Shown here: piece after piece, positions 32,463-41,187 of the stretch
Position numbering within the stretch: position 1 is the first letter of the stretch
Layout: each line of letters opens with the position of its first letter
Source: Chloroflexota bacterium
GTDB taxonomy: Bacteria > Chloroflexota > Limnocylindria > Limnocylindrales > CSP1-4
DNA: 52,197 nucleotides
Direction: 5' to 3'
NCBI GenBank assembly: GCA_030446555.1
Contig: JAUJNA010000002.1
Coordinates: 18,140 to 70,336 of the forward strand
Notes under the pieces: model-generated
Told to the model about the DNA's origin: nothing
The model's database searches: none
The model's input: the letters and a program-made list of their open reading frames with translations, nothing else
Translations under genes and position numbers: made by a program

Positions 32463-33440
32463 ATGACCGACGAAGGACGCAAGCCGGCCTGGCCCTCCGG
32501 CGTCGGCGGCCTCGACCCTCGCCCGACACCCATCCGTCTGACGAACCTGTGGCGCTGGGCGCAGCTCACGTGGCGTGCCGAGAAGCGCTACTACCGACGG
32601 CTGGGGCGGCCGGTGCGCCTGCGGTCGGGACGGCTGGCGCGCTCGATCCTGCCGAGCCTGGAGCGGCCCGTCTTCCTCATCGGTGCTGCTCGGTCGGGCA
32701 CCACGTTCCTCGGTGACTGCATCGGGCGCGTGCCCGAGATCAGCTATCACCACGAGCCACCGGCTACCAAGGCGGCCGGAAGGTACGTGCACCACGGCCT
32801 GTGGGGGTCCCGGCGCAGCCGGTGGTTCTACCGCATGGTCTACGCGTGGCTGCTGCGCGTGGAGCTGGACGGCGGGTTGCGCTTCTGCGACAAGACGCCC
32901 ACCAACTCGTTGCTCATCCCGTTCCTGGACCGGGCTTTCCGGGACAGCCAGTTCATCCACATCGTGCGCGACGGACGCGACGCATCGGTCTCACTGGGGA
33001 GCAAACCGTGGCTGCTCGCCGCCTCGAAGGGCTCCACCGTGCGAGAGCCGGGCGGGTACCTGCACGGCCCTTACGCGCCCTGGTGGGTGGAGAAGGAGCG
33101 CCGGGAGGACTTCGAGGGCACGAGCGACATCCACCGCATGATCTGGGCCTGGCGGCGTTACGTGGAGGCCGCCCTCCGCGACGGTCCCCCGCTGGGCGGT
33201 GGACGCTACCTGGAGATCCGCTACGAGGATCTGGTGGCCGAGCCGCGGGCGAACGGCGAACGGATGCTCGACTTCCTGGGCATCGAGCGGCCGCAGTCGA
33301 GACAGACCCTCCTCCATGCGCTCGATCGTGCGGACCAGGGTTCGGTCGGCGCCTGGCGGCGCGAGCTCAGCGTGCGCGACCTGGAAGTCATCGAGGCCGA
33401 GGCGGGTGACCTCCTGCGGCGCCTGGGATACGCCGGCTGA
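32463..33440 (+). CDS. sulfotransferase family protein (B)
   Basis: 325-aa PAPS-dependent sulfotransferase. The ATG is chosen; a GTG two codons upstream is equally possible. Residues about 75-95 PVFLIGAARSGTTFLGD are the PAPS 5'-phosphosulfate loop; FIHIVRDGRDASVSL about 160-175 the 3'-phosphate site; GRYLEIRYEDLVAEP and RRLGYAG close the domain. A basic 70-residue N-terminal part (RWAQLTWRAEKRYYRRLGRP) may bind membranes or glycan. Divergent from the guanylyltransferase and convergent with metK, 7 nt apart. Confidence 0.85.
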   Translation: MTDEGRKPAWPSGVGGLDPRPTPIRLTNLWRWAQLTWRAEKRYYRRLGRPVRLRSGRLARSILPSLERPVFLIGAARSGTTFLGDCIGRVPEISYHHEPPATKAAGRYVHHGLWGSRRSRWFYRMVYAWLLRVELDGGLRFCDKTPTNSLLIPFLDRAFRDSQFIHIVRDGRDASVSLGSKPWLLAASKGSTVREPGGYLHGPYAPWWVEKERREDFEGTSDIHRMIWAWRRYVEAALRDGPPLGGGRYLEIRYEDLVAEPRANGERMLDFLGIERPQSRQTLLHALDRADQGSVGAWRRELSVRDLEVIEAEAGDLLRRLGYAG

Positions 33441-33447
33441 CGATGGG

Positions 33448-34680
33448 CTAGGCAGGGACCGCGGCAGCCTCGCTCGACGGTCGTCCCAGGCCGGCAGCCG
33501 CGGCCAGCGCCTCCGCCATGTCGGTCCGCTCCCACGGCAGGTCGAGCTCCGGGCGGCCGAAGTGGCCGTACGAGGCCGTCTGCTGGTAGATCGGCCGCCG
33601 CAGGTCGAGTGCCGCGATCATGGCCGAGGGCCGCAGGTCGAAATGTTCGTGGATGAGCTGGAGGATGCGTCGGTCGTCGACCCTTCCCGTGTTGAAGGTC
33701 TCGATGGAGACCTGCAGCGGGTGCGCCACGCCGATGGCGTAGGCCAGCTCGATCTCGAAGCGATCGGCCAGGCCAGCCGCCACCACGTTCTTCGCCACCC
33801 AGCGTGCAGCGTAGGCTGCGGAACGGTCCACCTTGGAGGGATCCTTGCCGCTGAACGCGCCCCCGCCGTGCCGTGCCATGCCCCCGTACGTGTCGACGAT
33901 GATCTTGCGACCGGTGAGTCCCGCATCACCCATCGGCCCACCGATGACGAAGCGGCCGGTCGGATTCACATGGACCGTGGGATCCACCGCCCGGAGATGG
34001 GCCGGGATGACGGGCTTGATGACCGACTCGTAGATGTCGTCCCGGAGGCGCTCGGTAGCGACCTCTTCGTCGTGCTGGGCGGAGACGACCACGGTGCGCA
34101 CGGCCTTGGGCACGCCATGGGCGTACTCCACCGTGACCTGCGTCTTCCCGTCGGGGCGCAGGTAGGGCAGCGTCTCGTCCTTGCGCACCTCAGCCAGCCG
34201 CTGGGCCATGCGATGCGCGAGCGCGATGGGCAGGGGCATCAGCTCGGGCGTCTCGCGGCAGGCGAAGCCGAACATCATGCCCTGGTCGCCTGCGCCCTGG
34301 TCGTGCTGATCGGTGTGCCCCCGGGTCTCGAGCGCGTCGTCCACCCCGCGCTTGATGTCCGGCGACTGCTCATGGATCGACACGATGGTGCCGCAGGTGC
34401 GGTAGTCGAACCCGTACCGGGCGTCGGTGTAGCCGATACGCCGGACGGTGTCGCGCACCACGGCCTGGAAGTCCACGTAGGTCGAGGTCGTGATCTCGCC
34501 GAGGACCATCACCGTGCCCGTCGTGGTGGCCGTCTCACACGCCACCCGTGCTGGCGCGTCCTCCCGGAGGATCGCATCCAGGATGGCGTCCGAGACCTGG
34601 TCGCACAGCTTGTCCGGGTGACCCTCGGTCACCGACTCGGAGGTGAAGAGGTACTGCTCGGCGTCTACGATGCTGGTCAT
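33448..34680 (-). CDS. metK: S-adenosylmethionine synthetase
   Basis: Makes S-adenosylmethionine from methionine and ATP, cytoplasmic and essential. The ATG overlaps the stop of sulfotransferase C (ATGA) and is preceded by GAGGGG. The 410-aa protein has all three domains: [20 protein letters not shown] near the N-terminus, [19 protein letters not shown] (signature 1), [20 protein letters not shown] with [11 protein letters not shown] (signature 2 and the P-loop-like region). Together with ahcY further right it covers SAM formation and recycling of the methylation by-product. Its coupling to a sulfotransferase gene is odd and may be chance gene order. Confidence 0.95.
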   Translation of the reverse strand: MTSIVDAEQYLFTSESVTEGHPDKLCDQVSDAILDAILREDAPARVACETATTTGTVMVLGEITTSTYVDFQAVVRDTVRRIGYTDARYGFDYRTCGTIVSIHEQSPDIKRGVDDALETRGHTDQHDQGAGDQGMMFGFACRETPELMPLPIALAHRMAQRLAEVRKDETLPYLRPDGKTQVTVEYAHGVPKAVRTVVVSAQHDEEVATERLRDDIYESVIKPVIPAHLRAVDPTVHVNPTGRFVIGGPMGDAGLTGRKIIVDTYGGMARHGGGAFSGKDPSKVDRSAAYAARWVAKNVVAAGLADRFEIELAYAIGVAHPLQVSIETFNTGRVDDRRILQLIHEHFDLRPSAMIAALDLRRPIYQQTASYGHFGRPELDLPWERTDMAEALAAAAGLGRPSSEAAAVPA

Positions 34681-35573
34681 CGATCCCCTCGTGAGCGGGA
34701 CTCCGCCAGTGGCGCCTTCGGGCCGCTGGCTGGTTCCGTGAAGTTCGGCCACAGCGACAGGTCCAGGCCTGGCGCGAACGCTCGCAGGATACGGACGTCG
34801 GGCGCATACAGCTCGACCAGTCTCCGCCGCTCGTCATCGGTCAGCGGCTCCTTCGTGACCGTGACCGCCGACCGCTGCGCAAGAAGCTCGTCCGAAGGCT
34901 GCCACGGCGAGAGTCCCAGGAACTCCAACGTCCTCGCGAACTCGCCCCTGGGATCGCGGGCGCATCGTTCGTACTGCAGGACAAGGATGCGATCGCGTCC
35001 CACCGAGTCCGCCAGCTGGGTCAGCTGGCTGCCATAGAACCCGCGCCGCAGCGCCACCGCCCGTGCCTTCCGCTCCTCCAGGTCCCGGTCGCCGATCGAG
35101 CCGGTGTGGTGCTTCCGCCACTGAGGGACCCCGGAGCGATAACGCTCCACCGGATCTCGCACGGTGGCCAGCAGCTTCGCCTCCGGCGCAGCCACCCGGA
35201 TGGCACGTCCCACCCACGAGCAGGCCATGTAGCTAGGCGTCCACTCACCGATCTGCTTTCCGGGAGGCCTCGGGAACCAGCGCGCGTATGCCTCGGCATC
35301 ATCCCGGGTGGGCTTGCGGAAGGCGATGAGGGTGCGCAGCTCCTTTTCCTGCTGTGCCTGGACCTCGGGATGCGCGTCCAGCAGCGAGAACCACCACGTG
35401 GTGCCGCACTTCTGACTGCCCACGCCGATGAAGTCAGGCGGTCCGGTCCGCCAGCCGGGAGGGCAGGGCGGCGGCTCGGAAGGTCTTGACGGACGCCATG
35501 ATGGGCGCTCCCGCTGGGAGCGACGGGGCCCGAGCATCGCTCGACGGGTGCTACGAAGGAATCTCAGAGCCAT
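34677..35573 (-). CDS. sulfotransferase family protein (C)
   Basis: 298-aa sulfotransferase of the heparan N-deacetylase/N-sulfotransferase-like type. The start is the ATG that follows TATCAT by 8 nt; the longer frame runs into the divergent gene. After about 50 basic residues comes [20 protein letters not shown], the PAPS loop, then [23 protein letters not shown] and [19 protein letters not shown] (3'-phosphate site), a pattern closer to NDST-type and glycan sulfotransferases than to A or [19 protein letters not shown] and the EPASGPKAP end complete it. It shares a transcript with metK, overlapping by ATGA. Confidence 0.85.
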   Translation of the reverse strand: MALRFLRSTRRAMLGPRRSQRERPSWRPSRPSEPPPCPPGWRTGPPDFIGVGSQKCGTTWWFSLLDAHPEVQAQQEKELRTLIAFRKPTRDDAEAYARWFPRPPGKQIGEWTPSYMACSWVGRAIRVAAPEAKLLATVRDPVERYRSGVPQWRKHHTGSIGDRDLEERKARAVALRRGFYGSQLTQLADSVGRDRILVLQYERCARDPRGEFARTLEFLGLSPWQPSDELLAQRSAVTVTKEPLTDDERRRLVELYAPDVRILRAFAPGLDLSLWPNFTEPASGPKAPLAESRSRGDR

Positions 35574-35581
35574 CGCACCGG

Positions 35582-35587
35582 ATGATA
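35582..35587 (-). promoter_or_regulatory. -10 box (TATCAT) of the sulfotransferase C-metK operon
   Basis: TATCAT on the minus strand with 8 nt to the ATG. Confidence 0.45.
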
Positions 35588-35702
35588 GGGCCCGCCCCCC
35601 AGGACGCGCTCCGCGGGATCCGGTGTCGCAAGCCCATCGTCGCTCCGGAGACCACACGGCCGTCGACGACACGCTGCCCGCATCCCCGACCGGCCCTGAC
35701 GC

Positions 35703-35708
35703 TAGACT
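35703..35708 (+). promoter_or_regulatory. -10 box (TAGACT) of sulfotransferase D
   Basis: GCTAGACT followed by 19 nt and the GTG start; identical octamer to the AI-2E permease and apt promoters. Here a short leader of about 12 nt is expected. Confidence 0.45.
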
Positions 35709-35727
35709 CGCTCCGGGTCCGTGAGCC

Positions 35728-36474
35728 GTGCAACGTACCCATGGAGGGCTTGAGCTGGCAACGCTGTGCCGCCCCCGCAAGCTGCTGTTCATCCACGGGC
35801 GCCGAACCGGCTCGACCGCCGTGCGGGACGTGCTGCACGAGCGGTTCGGCGGCGAGGAGGTGCCCCCGGAGCGCATCATGGACGAGCGAGGCCACGCAGC
35901 CGCGGCGCGCCACTCCAACCTGCCCACGCTCATGCGCGAGGGCCTCATCACGCCTGAGCAGAGGCGCGAGCTCGTCGTCTTCACCGCCGTGCGAAACCCG
36001 TTCGACGACCTCGTCTCGACCTACATCAAGAACCGGCAGGTCTACGAGGGCTCGCTGTCCCGTCCATCCCAGATCATGGGCGAGATGCGGGTCGAACAGC
36101 TGCGCTACTGCGCCACGCACAGCTTCGACGAGTGGATCGCCTGGCGCTACACGCCACCCGGTCTGCTGGGGCGGTTCAAGCGACCGCCGCCCGCCCGCTT
36201 CGCGCACACCGAAGGGGCTGACGTGGTCATGCGCTTCGAGTGCCTCCAGGAGGACTTCGATGCGCTCCTGCGACGCATCGGGTATGAGGGCGCGATCGAG
36301 CTGCCCCGTGTCAACATCACCACCGAGCGGACCCATTACCGCGAGTACTACACGCCCCGGGCGCGGCGCATCGTCGAGCGCGCCTGGGCCGGCGAGCTCG
36401 AGCGATACGGGTACGCGTTCGATGACGGTGTGGTGGCCGATGAAGGGGTGACCCAGGAAGCGGTGATGCCGTGA
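35728..36474 (+). CDS. sulfotransferase family 2-like protein (D)
   Basis: 248 aa. LLFIHGRRTGSTAVRDVL near residue 19 takes the place of the PAPS loop, and VVFTAVRNPFDDLVSTYIKN the 3'-phosphate site. The C-terminal RVNITTERTHYREYYTPRAR with RRIVERAWAGELERYGYAFD is typical of Sulfotransfer_2 (carbohydrate sulfotransferase) proteins. GTG start downstream of a TAGACT box; the stop overlaps the next gene's GTG. First gene of a three-gene overlapping operon with the aminotransferase and sulfotransferase E. Confidence 0.78.
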   Translation: MQRTHGGLELATLCRPRKLLFIHGRRTGSTAVRDVLHERFGGEEVPPERIMDERGHAAAARHSNLPTLMREGLITPEQRRELVVFTAVRNPFDDLVSTYIKNRQVYEGSLSRPSQIMGEMRVEQLRYCATHSFDEWIAWRYTPPGLLGRFKRPPPARFAHTEGADVVMRFECLQEDFDALLRRIGYEGAIELPRVNITTERTHYREYYTPRARRIVERAWAGELERYGYAFDDGVVADEGVTQEAVMP

Positions 36475-37718
36475 CCGCCGACGTGGCCGAGAGCGTCCGG
36501 GGCCGTGACCTGCTCGCCTACCGCGATGAGTTCCCGCTGCTCTCGAACGCCACCTACCTGAACACGTGCTCGCTCGGAGCGCTACCGCGGCGCGGACGAG
36601 CCAAGCTGCACGAGTTCCTGGACCAGTGGGAGAGGCTGGGCGCGAGTGCCTGGTATGGCCACTGGATGGCTGAGCTGGGGGCGCTCCGAGAGGACTTCGG
36701 CTGGGTCATCGGCCGTCCCGGCTCGGAGATCGCGCTGGCGCCCAACGTATCGGTCGCTCTCGCCTCCTTCGCCTCCGCGCTCGACCCGCTCCACCGGGGC
36801 GACGAAGCGACGACTCGCGCGCTTGGTGAGGCCCTCGACTGGCGGCCGTCGCGTGGCGCTCCGTCGCGCACGCGCGTGGTCACCACGGCGCTCGACTTCC
36901 CGACGCTCGGTCACCAGTGGCTGGCGCGGTCGCCGCTCGGCGTGGAGCTCGTGGTCATCCCATCGCCCGACGGGCTGACGGTCCCCCTCGATTCGTTCGC
37001 CTCGGCCATCGACGAGCGGACAGCGCTGGTCGCCACGGGGCACGTCTACTTCACGACCGGAGCCGTGCAGGACCTGCCGGGCCTGGCGCGCCTCTGCCAC
37101 GAACGGGGAGCGCTGCTGCTCGCCGACGCGTACCAGGCGACCGGGCTCATCCCTACCAACGCCGCGGCGCTGGGCGTGGACGCGTATGTGTCAGGCTCCC
37201 TCAAGTGGCTCTTCGGCGGCCCGGGGACCGCCTTCCTGTGGCTGCGGCCAGCGGTCCGCCAAGCGCTCGTGCCCACGACCACCGGCTGGTTCTCGGGCTC
37301 TCGCCAGTTCGAGTTCGATGTCGCGTCCCTCGAGTTCGCGGACGATGGCCGCAAGTTCGAGATGGGCACACCGGCGGTGCCGTCCGCCTTCCTGGCACGT
37401 GGCGGCATGTCGCTGGTGCGCGAGATCGGGGTGGAGGCGATGCACGCCCGGACCGTGGAGCTGGGCGCATCGGCCATCCGCCTCGCGGACGCGGCAGGAC
37501 TGGAGGTGCGCGCGGTGCGCGATGACGCGCAGCGCGCGGGGATGCTGGGCATCCGCTCCGCCACCCCGCGCGCCGTCGTTGCCGAACTCGCGGCCCAGGG
37601 GATCATCGTCGATGCGCGGCCCGACATCGTCCGACTCTCCCCGGCGTTCTACAACACCGAGAGCGAGGTGGCCGACGCCGTGGAGGCGATCGCTCGAGTC
37701 GCCCGAGCCGGTCCATGA
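36471..37718 (+). CDS. class V aminotransferase-like PLP enzyme
   Basis: 415-aa PLP enzyme of the kynureninase/cysteine desulfurase/isopenicillin-epimerase clan. PLYLNTCSLGALPRRG-like start (TYLNTCSLGALPRRG about residue 29), then TALDFPTLGHQW, HVYFTTGAVQDL, LLADAYQATGLIP with the PLP-binding Asp219, and the Schiff-base lysine K245 in SGSLKWLFGGPGTAFLW. The C-terminal GRKFEMGTPAVPSAFLARGG and RSATPRAVVAELAAQGIIVD agree. No residue shows whether it acts as a desulfurase, a lyase or an epimerase. It sits between two sulfotransferase genes with GTGA and ATGA overlaps on both sides, so a role in the sulfated product or in sulfur supply is plausible but unproven. Confidence 0.8.
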   Translation: MTADVAESVRGRDLLAYRDEFPLLSNATYLNTCSLGALPRRGRAKLHEFLDQWERLGASAWYGHWMAELGALREDFGWVIGRPGSEIALAPNVSVALASFASALDPLHRGDEATTRALGEALDWRPSRGAPSRTRVVTTALDFPTLGHQWLARSPLGVELVVIPSPDGLTVPLDSFASAIDERTALVATGHVYFTTGAVQDLPGLARLCHERGALLLADAYQATGLIPTNAAALGVDAYVSGSLKWLFGGPGTAFLWLRPAVRQALVPTTTGWFSGSRQFEFDVASLEFADDGRKFEMGTPAVPSAFLARGGMSLVREIGVEAMHARTVELGASAIRLADAAGLEVRAVRDDAQRAGMLGIRSATPRAVVAELAAQGIIVDARPDIVRLSPAFYNTESEVADAVEAIARVARAGP

Positions 37719-38998
37719 GCATGGGCGGACCGCCCATCTTCGTGGTGGGACATGGTCGATCGGGAACGACGCTCCTCGCCTCCATCCTGAACGCGCATCC
37801 CGACCTGGCCTGTGGGCCCGAGACCGCCTTCTTCGACCTCTTGGGCCGGCAGCGCCGGCGATGGCTGCTGGCGGGACCGACCTGGCCGGATCGGGCGGTC
37901 GACTTCCTCGTCTCGATGGAACGCCAGCACGGCGGCTCGGTCCTCACCTCGTACGGGCTGGATGCCGCTGTCGTGCGCCGGGAGCTCGCAGACCGTCCGC
38001 CGTCGATCGCGGCGCTGCTGGAAGCGATCACCGTGCCCTACGCTCGAGCACGTGGGAAGGGACGCTGGGTGGAGAAGACGCCACGCCACCTGCTGCGGGC
38101 GCGCCAGATCCGACGGCTCTGGCCCGATGCGGTGATCGTCCGCATCGTGCGCGATCCGCGAGGCGTCACGGCGTCGCTCATGGCGGTGCCCTTCGGACCC
38201 TCCTCGGTCGTGGCAGCCGCCTACCAGTGGCGCATCACCGACCAGGGCACCTGGCGCTTCTTCCAGGAAGACGCGCGCTCCATCACCCTCCACTACGAGG
38301 ACCTGGTGCGCGAGCCGGAACGAGAGCTGCGTCGCCTGTGCGCCTCCATCGGCGAGCCATTCGACACCCGCATGCTGGACCCGGCCGCAGCAGGAGCCCG
38401 GGAGATCGCGCGGGACGCCCCATGGCAGGCACGCGTGACGGCGCCCATCGACGCCACACGGATCGAGGCATGGCGCAACGAGCTGTCCGCGACGGACGCG
38501 ACGCGCGTGGCGGTCATCTGCGCCGAGGGCATGCGCCGCTACGGTTACGAGGGTGCCCGCGAGGCGTGTGCCGTGGCCGTGGTGCACCCGCTGGACGCGC
38601 CGGCCCTCCAGGACGCCGGCGCCTTCCTGGAAGAGCTCGCCGATGCGGGAGTGTCGGTCGAGGCCGTCGATCTCCGATGGCGTCGCGCGGCGCGCTCCAC
38701 GATCCTGTGGGGCGCTCCCGGCCAGCTCCGCTGGTCGCGGGGAGGCAGGTCCGCCTCGACGAGTACCTTGCTGCGTGCGGCACGGGCCATGCTGACCGCA
38801 CGGCTCAGGCGCGCGCCGGTCCTCTGGGTCCCGCGGCGCACGGCGCGACGGCGCGCCCGTTCGGCCTTCGATCGAGCCGGTGACCTGGTGGCTCGGCTGC
38901 TGGCAAGGCGCGTCTCACCAGAGGAGGCACTGGTGACCGTCTTGCCCCCACAGGTCAGCGACTCGCGTCAGGTCCCCGCCTGCCAGGACGTCACGTAG
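37715..38998 (+). CDS. sulfotransferase family protein (E) with C-terminal extension
   Basis: 427 aa, longer than A-D. The ATG overlaps the aminotransferase stop (ATGA). PIFVVGHGRSGTTLLASILN is the PAPS loop; VIVRIVRDPRGVTASLM the 3'-phosphate site; SITLHYEDLVREPERELRRL follows and the sulfotransferase domain ends near RRYGYEG (about residue 280). The remaining 145 residues (VVHPLDAPALQDAGAFLEEL, STILWGAPGQLRWSRGG, and an Arg/Ala-rich tail) match nothing I know. It overlaps the convergent ahcY by 31 nt. Confidence 0.82.
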   Translation: MSMGGPPIFVVGHGRSGTTLLASILNAHPDLACGPETAFFDLLGRQRRRWLLAGPTWPDRAVDFLVSMERQHGGSVLTSYGLDAAVVRRELADRPPSIAALLEAITVPYARARGKGRWVEKTPRHLLRARQIRRLWPDAVIVRIVRDPRGVTASLMAVPFGPSSVVAAAYQWRITDQGTWRFFQEDARSITLHYEDLVREPERELRRLCASIGEPFDTRMLDPAAAGAREIARDAPWQARVTAPIDATRIEAWRNELSATDATRVAVICAEGMRRYGYEGAREACAVAVVHPLDAPALQDAGAFLEELADAGVSVEAVDLRWRRAARSTILWGAPGQLRWSRGGRSASTSTLLRAARAMLTARLRRAPVLWVPRRTARRRARSAFDRAGDLVARLLARRVSPEEALVTVLPPQVSDSRQVPACQDVT

Positions 38999-40302
38999 CG
39001 AGCCTGCTCTTCGGTCATCGCGTCGATGCGGATGCCCAGCGCCTCCAGCTTGAGCCGCGCGACCTCCCGATCGATGACCTCCGGCACGGCATGGACCCGG
39101 GGCTCGAGCTCCGCGTGGTGCTGTGCCACGTACTCCGCCGACAGCGCCTGGTTGGCGAAGCTCATGTCCATGACCGCCGCCGGGTGGCCCTCTGCCGTGG
39201 CCAGATTGACCAGGCGTCCCTGGGCCACGACGTGCAGTCGCCGGCCCTGGACCACGTACTCCTCGACGTCGCGCCGCACTTCCCGGCACTCGCCACGCGA
39301 CAGCTCGCGGAGCGCCCCGAGGTCCAGCTCGTCGTCGAAGTGGCCGCTGTTGGCCATGATGGCCCCATCGCGCATCTTCTCGAAGTGCTCGCGGCGGAAG
39401 ACGTTGAGGTTGCCGGTGGCCGTGATGAACAGGTCACCCCATTCGGCCGCCTGCAGGCCGGTCATGACCAGGAAACCGTCCATCAACGCCTCGATCGCGG
39501 CGATGGGCTCCACTTCCGTGATCGCGACGTGAGCTCCCATGCCGCGCATGCGCGAGGCGATGCCTCGCCCCACCCAGCCGTACCCGGCGATCACCACGCG
39601 GCGTCCGGCGAGGAGGATATTCGTCGCCCGCAGGATCCCATCGACGGTGGACTGGCCGGTCCCGTACCGGTTATCGAAGAGGTGCTTGGTCTTGGCTTCG
39701 TTGACCGCCACGACGGGAAAGCCCAAGGCGGAGTCGAAGGCCATCGCCTTGAGTCGGATGACACCGGTCGTCGTCTCTTCCGTGCCGGCGAGGACTTCGT
39801 CGACCTGCCCCGGCCGCTCCCGGTGGAGGAGCGAGACGAGGTCGCACCCGTCGTCCATGGTCAGTCGGGGATGGGTGTCAGCCACCGCGTTGAGATGGTC
39901 GTAATAGGTGTCGCGGTCCTCCCCTCGCCGCGCGTAGGTGCTGATGCCGTACTCCGCCACGAGGGCCGCCGCCACGTCATCCTTCGTGGAGAGCGGGTTG
40001 GAGGCGCACAGCGCGATCGAGGCTCCGCCTTCTTTCAGGGTCCGCATGAGATTGGCCGTCTCGGTGGTGACGTGGAGGCACGCGCCGATGCGAAGGCCCT
40101 CGAGCGGGCGCTCGCGCTGGAAGCGCTCGCGGATCAGCCGAAGCACCGGCATCTCCCGCTCCGCCCATTCGATGCGACGGACCCCTTCCGATACGAGCGC
40201 CAGGTCGGTGACATCGTGCGGCGGGAGCGATGCGGTCTGGCCGGACGCGGCGTCACCGGAGATGGGCGGCATGGGGTCGGCGGCGATCGATGGACCGGTC
40301 AC
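38968..40302 (-). CDS. ahcY: adenosylhomocysteinase
   Basis: Splits S-adenosylhomocysteine, the by-product of methylation, into adenosine and homocysteine, NAD-dependent, cytoplasmic. The GTG start is preceded by AGGAGA and overlaps the upstream stop (GTGA). The 444-aa protein has the family stretches ACLHVTTETANLMRTLKEGG, ALCASNPLSTKDDVAAAL, TTGVIRLKAMAFDSALGFPV, NEAKTKHLFDNRYGTGQS, the NAD Rossmann loop VVIAGYGWVGRGIA and GDLFITATGNLNVFRREHF, then AIMANSGHFDDELDL. It has the shorter form typical of bacteria and archaea without the 40-residue insert. Pairs with metK in the SAM cycle. Confidence 0.95.
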   Translation of the reverse strand: MTGPSIAADPMPPISGDAASGQTASLPPHDVTDLALVSEGVRRIEWAEREMPVLRLIRERFQRERPLEGLRIGACLHVTTETANLMRTLKEGGASIALCASNPLSTKDDVAAALVAEYGISTYARRGEDRDTYYDHLNAVADTHPRLTMDDGCDLVSLLHRERPGQVDEVLAGTEETTTGVIRLKAMAFDSALGFPVVAVNEAKTKHLFDNRYGTGQSTVDGILRATNILLAGRRVVIAGYGWVGRGIASRMRGMGAHVAITEVEPIAAIEALMDGFLVMTGLQAAEWGDLFITATGNLNVFRREHFEKMRDGAIMANSGHFDDELDLGALRELSRGECREVRRDVEEYVVQGRRLHVVAQGRLVNLATAEGHPAAVMDMSFANQALSAEYVAQHHAELEPRVHAVPEVIDREVARLKLEALGIRIDAMTEEQARYVTSWQAGT

Positions 40303-41168
40303 TCAGGTCTCCTCTGTGCCGGCAACAAGCGCCGGAACGGCGTGACGATGCTATCCCACAGGGCTCTCCGGCGGTGCACGACGCGCTCCTCGAAGCGGGT
40401 GTACTCGCGGTACCCGATGGCGGCATAGGCGGCCAGGGCGGGCGGATTGTCCGACCGTACGTTGAGCACGACTTGGTCGCAGGTGCGCAGGAGCTCGGCC
40501 GTGACGGCGGCGGTGGTGAGCTTCGCGTAGCCCTGACCGCGATGCTCCCGATGGGTCAGCACGTTCCCGACCACCGCCAGGCGCGCCTCCCGGCTGACGA
40601 CGTGCGTGCCGGCGGCGGCCACCAGGCGGCCGTTGACGCGAACGCCGTAGTAGACGCCGTGCACGAGCACCTCGGCCGGTAGCCAGGCGGCCAGCCCCAG
40701 GTCGTAGAGTCGGTTCAGGTCGCCGATCTCCGGCGGCAGGAGCCGGGAGACCGGCCCGGGCAGGGGCACGAACGTCGATGCGTCGACCACCATGCGCACC
40801 ATCTCCGGTCCCGGCTCCACCCGGTAGTGAGCGGCCAAGGCATGGAGGGTGTCCCGTCGCGCCGACACGTAGCCCACTCGCGTGCGGATGACCCCTTCGA
40901 GGATGGCTTCGATGCCGTCGATGGCGCCCATCGCGAAGACCGGTTGGGGTGACTGCCCGGAGTACTCCATCACGAGCGCGACGAGCGACCCCTGCTGCAT
41001 CGCGATGCCCCAGCGCGTCCGCTGGAACTCCCGCTCGTCGAGGTCGCAGATGGCGTACGCGGCGAAGAGCCGATCCCGCTCGAGGAACTCGCGCAGCATC
41101 TCGCGATCGCGTGTCGCTCGCACCTCCAGGGTGCGATCCCGAGCCGCCGTGCGTGCGATGGCGGCCAT
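40299..41168 (-). CDS. GNAT-family acetyltransferase, DUF4081-type
   Basis: 289-aa N-acetyltransferase. The ATG lies 20 nt after the MtnA-like stop; an upstream ATG at 41207 overlaps that gene. The N-terminal half has FAAYAICDLDEREFQ and MRMVVDASTF stretches typical of the DUF4081 lobe, the C-terminal half the acetyl-CoA-binding GNAT domain NVLTHREHRGQGYAKLTTAA with R/QxxGxG/A core (HRGQGYA) and NVRSDNPPALAAYAAIGYRE. Substrate unknown. It is embedded between the SAM-cycle and purine-salvage genes, overlapping ahcY by GTGA. Confidence 0.82.
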   Translation of the reverse strand: MAAIARTAARDRTLEVRATRDREMLREFLERDRLFAAYAICDLDEREFQRTRWGIAMQQGSLVALVMEYSGQSPQPVFAMGAIDGIEAILEGVIRTRVGYVSARRDTLHALAAHYRVEPGPEMVRMVVDASTFVPLPGPVSRLLPPEIGDLNRLYDLGLAAWLPAEVLVHGVYYGVRVNGRLVAAAGTHVVSREARLAVVGNVLTHREHRGQGYAKLTTAAVTAELLRTCDQVVLNVRSDNPPALAAYAAIGYREYTRFEERVVHRRRALWDSIVTPFRRLLPAQRRPE

Positions 41169-41187
41169 CAGCTGCGCACCCTGAGGC

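Noticed and set aside
33199-35037. 612-codon plus-strand open frame opposite metK
   Set aside because: Antisense of metK and of sulfotransferases B and C; no motif.
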